Origin: Cristatella mucedo | Taxonomy: Eukaryota; Bryozoa; Phylactolaemata; Cristatellidae | Length of the DNA: 64,000 nt | Direction: 5' to 3' | Assembly (NCBI GenBank): GCA_009760855.2 | Contig: WPIO01000004.1 | Span: 3,106,501 to 3,170,500 of the forward strand | Shown: positions 41,117 to 64,000 of the stretch, piece by piece | How the letters are laid out: each line of letters begins with the position of its first letter | Position numbering within the stretch: position 1 is the first letter of the stretch | The notes under the pieces: generated by a model | What the model saw: the letters and a program-made list of their open reading frames with translations, nothing else | Told to the model about the DNA's origin: nothing | The model's database searches: none | Position numbers and translations under genes: made by a program

Positions 41117-41814
41117 GTACGTGCGACGCTGTTCCCGAGCTCCTGGATGCTCCGCCGAATAGACGAGTCGATTCTACGACGACAGCTGAAACACTGGGGG
41201 GCGGACGCCTGCAAAACCAACCAGACCGCGTAGCAGCCGAAACATTCTCTGTTCATGCATCGAGACGAATAGGAGCCGGTCGTGTCAAAATCCACGGTTA
41301 GGTTCAAAGCTATAAAAGCTCAAGCCCTTGAGCAGCCAATCATATGAGCTCCGGGCACTCGAGCCGGGCGGCAGGAGCGCCCGAGGCTTGGCTCCGGTTG
41401 GTCTGCAGTTCGGTGGTTCTCTGAGGGCTGCGAGTTGCCCAGCGCTATGGCTGACGTTGGACGCCGCCAGAAACCCTCCGTCGCTGTCGAGCAGACTTCT
41501 CTATGCTATGGATATTGTTTTACAATCTGAAAGCATATGCTATTTCTTTAAATGGGACCATATGTCAGCCGGTAATGCGACAGTCGCCACCGTTGGTCAC
41601 TTGGCCGGACGAACCCATTGATAATTTTGATGTGAGCATTAGCAGATAGTTAATCGAGCTCAAGGATTTTGCTACTCGTTGCCCGATGTGAGAGTAACTA
41701 GGTGTTGCTACTCGAGAGGAGTGCTGCTTCCGCAGTTGTAGAATTGACACCGACTGGTAAACTGCCCAGCCCTCTGCAGGACTTCTTGGATACTTCTTTT
41801 TTTACCCTCCGAAC
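41117..41814. other. No gene seen
   Basis: No supported feature between the candidate exon and the GA array. Confidence 0.4.
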
Positions 41815-42203
41815 GAGAGAGAGACAAAGAGAGGAGAGAGAGAAAGAAAGGAGAGAGAGAAAGAGAGAGAGAGAGACAGAGAGGAGAGAGAGAGACAAAG
41901 AGAGGAGAGAGAGACAGAGAGGAGAGAGAGAAAGAGAGGAGAGAGACAGAGAGGAGAGAGACAGAGAGGAGAGAGAGAGACAAAGAGAGGAGAGAGAGAC
42001 AGAGAGGAGAGAGAGAAAGAGAGGAGAGAGACAGAGAGGAGAGAGACAGAGAAAGAGAGGAGAGAGAGACAGAGAGGAGAGAGAGAAAGAGAGGAGAGAG
42101 AGACAGAGAGGAGAGAGAGAAAGAGAGAGAGAGAGACAGAGAGGAGAGAGAGAGACAAAGAGAGGAGAGAGAGACAGAGAGGAGAGAGAGAAAGAGAGGA
42201 GAG

Positions 42204-42246
<43 letters not shown>

Positions 42247-42482
42247 GAGAGAGACAGAGAGGAGAGAGACAGAGAGGAGAGAGAGAGACAAAGAGAGGAG
42301 AGAGAGACAGAGAGGAGAGAGAGAAAGAGAGGAGAGAGACAGAGAGGAGAGAGACAGAGAAAGAGAGGAGAGAGAGACAGAGAGGAGAGAGAGAAAGAGA
42401 GGAGAGAGAGACAGAGAGGAGAGAGAGAAAGAGAGGAGAGAGAGACCAAGAGACAGAGGAGAGAGCGAGCGAGCGAGAGAGA
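41815..42482. repeat. (GA)n array with higher-order structure, about 670 bp
   Basis: GAGAGACAGAGAG, GAGAAAGAGAG and GAGACAAAGAGAG sub-units. The block beginning at 41941 recurs at 42247, so about 190 bp is repeated with a 306-bp offset. Arg/Glu open frames through it are artefacts. Confidence 0.92.
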
Positions 42483-43647
42483 TGATTGATACTCTTGGGG
42501 ACACTGGCGGAGCCAGGATTTTCATCTAGGGAGGTAAGACCGCCAACATTCTTATGTATGGGGCAAGACCCGCAAAATGTATTCTTTTCATGTAGCCGGG
42601 GCCAGACTCGTGATTAATGAAAAACTGTACGCTAAATCACTGTGTTTATTTGGCATGTACTCGGCTGTTGGCTATCGATTGAAATCAAGACAAGATTTCG
42701 GCGTTGGTGACTGTCGGCGGTCGTAGAAACGAGGACCGCCCTGGCCGCTGCCCGGCTGTAGCCGTAGCTCGGCCAATGGCCGAGGCTCTGGCTCCGCCAC
42801 GGCTCGGGGAAATCTGTAAGCGATTCTTCTCTCTAAAGCTGCATTTTACTCAACGAATTACCTCCGATTTCTTTCTGGCCAAGCTGCTACGTCACTCGAT
42901 CTAAGTAGGGAGGCGTGCTGGTGTAGCTAAATCGTCCGACCGTCAAGAAGTGGAAGCTGCTCCCACCTGCCAATCGAAACCGGGGCTCGAGTCGTACGCA
43001 CGAGAGCGAAACAGCAATGGCCGCCGTTCGAAAGCAATGGCGCTCGAGCCCGTGTTTTATCGAGGGGTTCACCGCCAGTCCTTGTGTATAGGATGCTTGT
43101 GCGTTGTAGCCAGGGCTTATTCAACTCCAGAAAGACAGACTTCGAGCGTCTGTACATGAAATTCGGCCAAAAAACCGTTAGCAGTGCACATTACTTGACA
43201 GTGTGCTCTTTTCCGACAAACCGGTCTTATGTGCTCGCCTTCCCTTTCTTTCCCCACCTCATACTCGTCTAGAACGATGGCTGCAGTAGCCAACTCAATT
43301 TTGGCTGGTGTCACGTACCATGGTTTCTTTGGGGGGGGGGGGGGAATCATCGCGAATTATCCAGCCTCTTGCATTAGAGCAGAGGGCTGTGGGAAGGAAT
43401 AAGTTGGCCATCAATTTTCCCAGCCTCAGTGGAGTAAACGCCCCTAAATAGGAGGAAATTCGGCGTCGGCATGGCAGAAAGTCGATAGTGTAAACGCAGC
43501 TTAACAATGTTACTCCGAAACAAGTCATCGGAGCCACGTTCCAGCATTCTGGCGAAGCAGACGAGCCGCTCGATCGGTCGGCCGAAAACGCACCCGACTC
43601 AAATGCAGTTAACAATTAGACGGGCCTCTCTCCTCGAGTTACCAAAC
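42483..43647. other. No gene seen; poly-G tract
   Basis: A run of about 14 G at 43331-43344. GGCGGAGCCAGGATTTTCATC at 42507-42527 resembles a common transposon-flank phrase but has no partner. No exon supported. Confidence 0.4.
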
Positions 43648-43790
43648 CTGCTCGATTAGGTGGCCGCACAGGACGTCGAGGGCGGCCTCTGGGTGGCCCT
43701 TTGACATCAGGAGACAGAGGGCCGAGCTGTTGGGCCACACCCCTTCGGTTACCCTACGTCTGCTCACAGCTGCCTGCTCTGGCTGAGCTT
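43648..43790 (-). CDS. Candidate internal exon, unknown protein
   Basis: The minus strand is open and protein-like over about 47 codons: PEQAAVSRRRVTEGVWPNS, then SALCLLMSKGHPEAALDVLC, then GHLIEQ, ending CAG|GTTTGG (weak donor). Codon use is GC3-biased as in the GPCR and VPS35L exons. The low-complexity signs of false frames are absent. The acceptor is unclear (CAG at several points upstream). The HPEAALDVLCGHL stretch suggests a helical repeat or UBA-like fold, but I cannot name a family. Confidence 0.35.
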
Positions 43791-44024
43791 GATTCACTCA
43801 TTACGATAACCTTGACCTGCAGACGCGACCCGAAGCGCCACGGAGAGGACTTAATTTGCATCACAGCCTAGCATACTTTCCCATGTGTCTCCACTACAAA
43901 GCAGTCACTCTTGGCAGGTCTATCGGCTGGCCCACGCATGAAACGAGTGACACACAAATTCGTAAAACTAGCGCCATTTAAGTAAAGGAGCTTCGAGCAA
44001 GAGGGAACTCTCAGCTCAGTGGAA

Positions 44025-44135
44025 CTAGGCTTCGGGGCAGTGATCAGACAGCACTCTAGGGACGACCTCTTGAAGTCTCTGCCGGTTGCCAGTTGCTATC
44101 TGCTCATTATCCACGTCCACAGTACACAACTTGTT
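44025..44135 (-). CDS. Candidate exon ending in a stop, unknown protein
   Basis: Minus-strand frame TVDVDNEQIATGNRQRLQEV then VPRVLSDHCPEA and TAG at 44027-44025. It reads like real protein and lies 240 bp upstream (in the minus sense) of the 43648-43790 candidate. If both belong to one gene, this exon must splice out before the TAG, but no good donor is seen. It could also be a terminal exon of another transcript. Confidence 0.25.
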   Translation of the reverse strand, partial: NKLCTVDVDNEQIATGNRQRLQEVVPRVLSDHCPEA

Positions 44136-44167
44136 GGTCTCGTATGTCCAACTGCTTTTTTCCGAAG

Positions 44168-45201
44168 GGCGTAATAATAATAATAATAATATTGCACTTG
44201 ATAAAGAGCCCTCAGAGAACTCAATCTCTTTCTAGGCGCTTTACTTTTGCTGCAAAGGGAAACGCGATCGAATCGTGAGTAATACCATGCTTGATAAACA
44301 ACCTGAATAACATGGTTAGGGGTGACATGCACAGGGTCAGCATGCAAACGTGGTTAGTGGCAGCATGCACAGTGTCATCACACACAAGCACATGAAGGAC
44401 GAATCAAAGAGATCCACTATATGCTGTCCTAAAAAGGTGTGCTTTTAAGTTCTTTTTAAATGTGGTCAAGTCAGGGGATGTTCTGACGTAAATAGGGAGG
44501 GGGTTCGAGGCTTTGGGAGAATACGAACTAAATGCACGGTCTCCAAAGGATTCGAGGTTTGTACGAGGTATTGGTAAACTGTTGGATTCCGAAAAGCGGG
44601 TGGTACGATGCTTGGCCTGGTGGAGGAGTAGATCTGGGAGATAGGCTGGAGCCAAAGAATGAAGTGACCTAAAAGTGATCGATAAAACATTAACGTCGAT
44701 GCGTTGCTTGACTGGGAGCCAGTGTAGGTCTGCAAGAAGTGGTGTGATGTGGCAACTTCGACGCTCACAACAGACAAGCCTAGCTTCAGAGTTCTGCACC
44801 AGCTGTAATCGCCTGATTGCACATGCCGGTAGGCCGGTAAGCAGTGAGTTACAGAAGTCAAGACGGGATGTCACAAATGCATGGACCAACTTAGACGTGG
44901 TATCCTTATCTAAACAAGCCCGAATTTTAGCAATGTTATGTAGCTGAAAGTAGGCAGACTTGATTGTGGAGCTGATGTGGTCGTTTAACGAGAGGTCACT
45001 TTGGAACATGACACCTAGATTTCGAGCTGATTCAACAGTAGATATGCTGGCAGAGCCAATTTTGAGCGTCAGCCTTTCCAATTTCTGAATCACACTGGGT
45101 TTGCTCATAACTAGTAAGTTAGTTTTATCATCGTCTAGTTTAAAAAAAATTGCTGCCATCCATGTGCGGATGTCATCAATACATGCAGCAAGTGAGTTGA
45201 G
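44168..45201 (-). mobile_element. LINE family 1 copy, 3' part (interrupted)
   Basis: Minus-strand open frame of 269 codons (45213-44404) including FKLDDDKTNLLVM, ARNLGVMFQSDLSL, FVTSRLDFCNSLLTGLPAC, LQLVQNSEARLVCCERRSC, LLADLHWLPVKQRID and FRTAYSGSL at the end. The tail with ATT repeats is at 44172-44190. It is one of the two best-preserved copies. The 5' continuation is at 45383-45546, beyond a SINE B. Confidence 0.92.
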
Positions 45202-45376
45202 CCGTGATGGCACACTAGGTAAGGCGGTTGCTTATACGACCTCGAACCCGAGGTCGTGGGTTCGATTCCTGCAGTGGGCGATTCTTTATCGCCACTGCAA
45301 GCGGTGGTGATAGCCGTAAAGGTTCTTCTGTTGCTATAGAAAAAGAGGCTGTTTAATCAGCTAGGATTTTGTTGTT
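45202..45376 (+). mobile_element. SINE family B inserted in LINE 1, with target duplication
   Basis: Complete copy: GCCGTGATGGCACACTAGG head, GTCGTGGGTTCGATTCC B box, CACTGCAAGCGGTGGTGATAG hairpin region, tail ending TTTTGTTGTTGTT. GTTGAG flanks it at 45196-45201 and 45377-45382. Removing element plus one repeat restores the LINE 1 sequence. The TTG tail makes the duplication's exact edge uncertain by a few bases. Confidence 0.88.
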
Positions 45377-45382
45377 GTTGAG

Positions 45383-45546
45383 AGAATCCGAGGTGCTCGA
45401 AGGCTGGGAGAGATCAAAGCAAAGGTACAACTGAGTGTTATCCACATAGAAGTGAAAGCATAAATTGTGCTTGGCAATCACATCAGCAAGAGGGAGAGTA
45501 TAAACCGTGAAAAAACCAGACCTAGCACAGAGCACTGAGGCGTAGC
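45383..45546 (-). mobile_element. LINE family 1 copy, 5' continuation
   Basis: Encodes VYTLPLADVIAKHNLCFHFY and VDNTQLYLCFDLSQPSSTS on minus. The YADD motif is changed to YVDN, which removes a catalytic aspartate of reverse transcriptase. Truncated at 45546 just after TCAGTGCTCTG. Confidence 0.88.
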
Positions 45547-45720
45547 CAAAATTCGTCAAGTTCGGGCTGAATCTTTCGAGGGGAGCTGGGCCGCAATCTT
45601 TGCCGAAACAGCCAATCATTATAGCAGGCAAGAATGCACTTCCTTCGGCCAGCAGGGGCTGCAGCCTTCTAGCCCTCTCTTCGTGGCCTTTGCCCATGCT
45701 CCATCTTTCAAGAAGCACAA

Positions 45721-45850
45721 GTGGTGGTTTGGCTTAGCGGCTAAGGTGCTCGACTCGACCAAGGTCGTGGGCTCGATCCCACGGTATATGTAAAGCGCCC
45801 GAATAGAGATTAAGTTCTCTTGGGGCACTTTACAAATGAATTATGTATAT
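45721..45850 (+). mobile_element. SINE family A copy
   Basis: GGTTTGGCTTAGCGGCTAAGG, GTCGTGGGCTCGATCCCACG, TATGTAAAGCGCCCGAATAG, AGATTAAGTTCTCTTGGGGC, then ACAAATGAATTATG. It keeps the full TGTAAAGCGCC block shared with LINE 1. Confidence 0.9.
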
Positions 45851-46780
45851 ACACATATTTATATTTTTAGGTCTTGTCCATATGCGTGTGGACATGCATC
45901 GTGCTACACGCCATCCCGGTCGTCACAAAGGAACCGAGACTAGCACACATTTTAGAAACAAAGATGGCCTGGGAAAGCAGCGTCTTGGTAATACCAGTCT
46001 GGCGAGACAGTCAATGGTTCAGATAAATGCGCAGGCCAAGCTTGCGTCGGCTAGCGGCGATGCCAGCAACAAAATAGCCCCAAGCTCAGCATATCTGAAC
46101 AGTAATGGTACTCGACCGACATTTATGTACGACGAGCACGAGCACGGCAGTCCTGCAGACGACAGTCAGTCAGTCAGTTCGAGCACGTGCCATACTAGCG
46201 CTTTGCTGCCACACAATTTCTTGCCGGCTTGCTTTGCCTGGGAGCTCTAATCGATGTAGCCAGATTGAGTCCAAGAAGTAAAGTGACACTACACGGGGGG
46301 GGGGGGGGGAGCCTCAAAGCCTCACCATGTGCCTGCATGCAGCAAGCACTTTCAGACGACCTTGGAAACCTTGGGACAGATTGGCTGGTCGTGGGATGCT
46401 TATGAGGATGCAGGCTGCTCCCGAGCTGTGCCCGGGAGGGTAGCAGAGCTGGCCTCGGTGCAAGGGTCCATATAGATCTCGTTCTGTGTGGCCTGCCTTT
46501 CGTGCAACATGGCAGCATATGCAGCTGCACTGACCGGTGGAGGCAATAGACGGTCATTTCAGTGCCATGATGAGCTTCGTGCTGTTGCCGCTGTTGCCAC
46601 TGTTGCGGCTGCTAGCTAGCTGGCTGGCTGTAATGAGCTGGTCAGCTGCCTACGTTGCAGTGCCTACCATGTGTTCTATTTGCATCAATAACCAGACTTC
46701 AGATACATAAATAATTTACAGCACGAAGCACTACCGCTGTTTCACCGGCTTCCAAACCAAAGGGAACGGTTTCTCCAATT
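45851..46780. other. Intergenic stretch below the VPS35L polyadenylation signal
   Basis: No gene supported. A poly-G run of about 14 lies at 46297-46310. CAGTCAGTCAGTC at 46165-46177 and TAGCTAGCTGGCTGGCTG at 46612-46629 are short tandems. A 135-codon open frame at 45843-46250 (+) has no recognisable content. Confidence 0.4.
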
Positions 46781-46782
46781 AT

Positions 46783-46788
46783 TTTATT
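46783..46788 (-). terminator. Putative polyadenylation signal of VPS35L
   Basis: AATAAA on the minus strand (in CCAAATAAAATAATTGG), about 105 bp below the VPS35L stop codon. Confidence 0.65.
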
Positions 46789-46892
46789 TGGACCAACTGT
46801 CGAATCCGGCAGGTGGGGATGGCATCAGGTCAAGGTCGAGCTGGTAGACTGCAGCAGGTATCTCCAGCAATCGGCTTCGACCTGCTGCTCCA

Positions 46893-63129
<16,237 letters not shown>

Positions 63130-63261
63130 CTGCAGCGGTCGTGCAATGTCATCAGTTCATTTTAATTAGGAATACAACATCTTTATAGAAAATTCTCGTA
63201 TCCCAAGATGAGTGTACAGCCACAACACAGCTGCGGCCATGATGCAAGGATTTTGCTGGTT

Positions 63262-63388
63262 TGGGCCAGTGGTTGAGGTTCTCGCCCCGACCAAGGTCTG
63301 GCCGAGGTCGTGGGCTCGAGCCACGTGGCATTAGTGAAGTGCCTGAATAGAGATCAAGTTCTCTCAGGGCTCTATACAAATCAAAGAT
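63262..63388 (+). mobile_element. SINE family A copy
   Basis: GGTTTGGGCCAGTGGTTGAGG, GAGGTCGTGGGCTCGAGCC, GTGAAGTGCCTGAATAG, AGATCAAGTTCTCTCAGGG, TATACAAATCAAAG. Lies 130 bp upstream of a VPS35L exon, antisense. Confidence 0.87.
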
Positions 63389-64000
63389 AAAAAAAATTGT
63401 TAAATGAAAACCTCTAAGCGAATGGCTTCTCGTCTGACGCTGCGGCTGCTGCTATCCTAAGAGAACTAAATCTCTTTCTATGCAAACTGCACGTGCTAGA
63501 AAGGAAGCACTTAAATTGGGTTAGGAATAAAATGCAACATGCATCGACATACGAAAGAAATTCACATGAATGGAGCGAATGCTGTGAGAAAAAAATGGGT
63601 TTAGCTTACCCTTTCCCAATCTATAAGTGTAACTCCAATCAATGTGTGTAACCACGAGGCCGTCGACCCCCCCCCCCAATATAGCATGGCTAGCCCATGT
63701 TTCATACGGAGAGATCTCTCGAACAACATTCATGCCTGGACATTCAAGCCTCGGCCAGTCTGGCATACTTCACCCGGCGTTACCCAAGTTACACCCGGTC
63801 TCCCACTCTATATCCAAATAAAGGACTTAGCATTACAGGCCTACAGCTGATCTTAATCATCTGTCAGCTATCTGCTTGCATCGAACTATCATTAGTTCGT
63901 ACACTAGCTGCAAGCACGTTTTAAAAATTTCTTAGCACATGTACTAAAAACTAACAACAATAAAATGGTAATGAGAAAACCGAAAACGACACAATGACAA
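63389..64000. other. VPS35L intron to window end
   Basis: Relic LINE-type tail stem near 63458-63480, poly-C run of about 10 at 63667-63677. No further VPS35L exon found; the next upstream one should lie beyond 64000. Confidence 0.5.

Noticed and set aside
41698-42529. 275-codon frames on both strands
   Set aside because: Translation of the GA array on both strands with equal length, so not coding.
42507-42540. End of a DNA transposon (GGCGGAGCCAGGATTTT)
   Set aside because: The phrase is common near mobile elements, but no matching inverted end or target duplication was found.
45721-45790. tRNA gene
   Set aside because: A/B-box-like signals belong to SINE A. The cloverleaf stems are not kept and the sequence recurs with a LINE tail.

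Overview
The window is nuclear DNA from an animal, most likely an invertebrate bilaterian; I could not fix the phylum. The signs are spliced genes with GT-AG introns, vertebrate-type peptide-receptor and endosomal-retrieval proteins, CR1/L2-type LINEs, tRNA-like SINEs, hAT and pogo-like DNA elements, and long dinucleotide arrays. No bacterial, organellar or viral gene set is present. Most long open frames in GC-rich or simple-sequence stretches are composition artefacts.

Two genes can be reconstructed, both on the minus strand. The first (20511 down to 13080) is a class A (rhodopsin-family) peptide-type GPCR in six exons, about 468 residues, with all seven helices and matching splice phases throughout. 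Exon 5 (14753-14870, 118 bp, third intracellular loop) lacks any long open frame of its own. It was found because exons 4 and 6 do not join in phase without it. The second gene (63129 down to 46893) is the 3' end of VPS35L, the solenoid subunit of the retriever/Commander endosomal recycling complex. Five exons in consistent phase end at a stop and a polyadenylation signal; the 5' part lies beyond the window. Three weaker exon candidates lie at 41038-41116 (+), 43648-43790 (-) and 44025-44135 (-).

The rest is mostly repeats. LINE family 1 (at least eight sizeable copies plus many bare 3' tails) and SINE family A share a 3' tail that folds as a nested hairpin (AAGCGCC ... AGAGATTAAGTTCTCT ... 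GGGCGCTT) followed by ATT repeats or ATTAT. This suggests the SINE is copied by the LINE machinery. A second tRNA-like SINE (B) has a TTG-type tail, and one copy interrupts a LINE 1 with a visible target duplication. LINE family 2 ends in ATTAC or ATGAC repeats. DNA elements include a 408-bp hAT-type MITE with perfect 14-bp ends and 8-bp target duplications (26115-26522), a 169-bp pogo-like MITE (22067-22235), a decayed hAT transposase gene (36248-38684), and a foldback structure with about 200-bp arms (49845-50917) inside a VPS35L intron.

Region by region: 0-9.3 kb holds a satellite-like tandem array, SINEs and a nested LINE copy. 9.3-13 kb is GC-rich with GA and GGC arrays. 13-20.5 kb is the GPCR. 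20.5-25.4 kb is its CpG-rich 5' flank, with a second GC-rich block. 25.4-31 kb holds LINE tails, the E-box-bearing tandem array and MITEs. 31-36 kb has a long CT array and two GC-rich islands. 36-45.9 kb is the hAT remnant, LINEs and a GA array with higher-order structure. 46.8-64 kb is VPS35L, its introns loaded with LINEs and SINEs.
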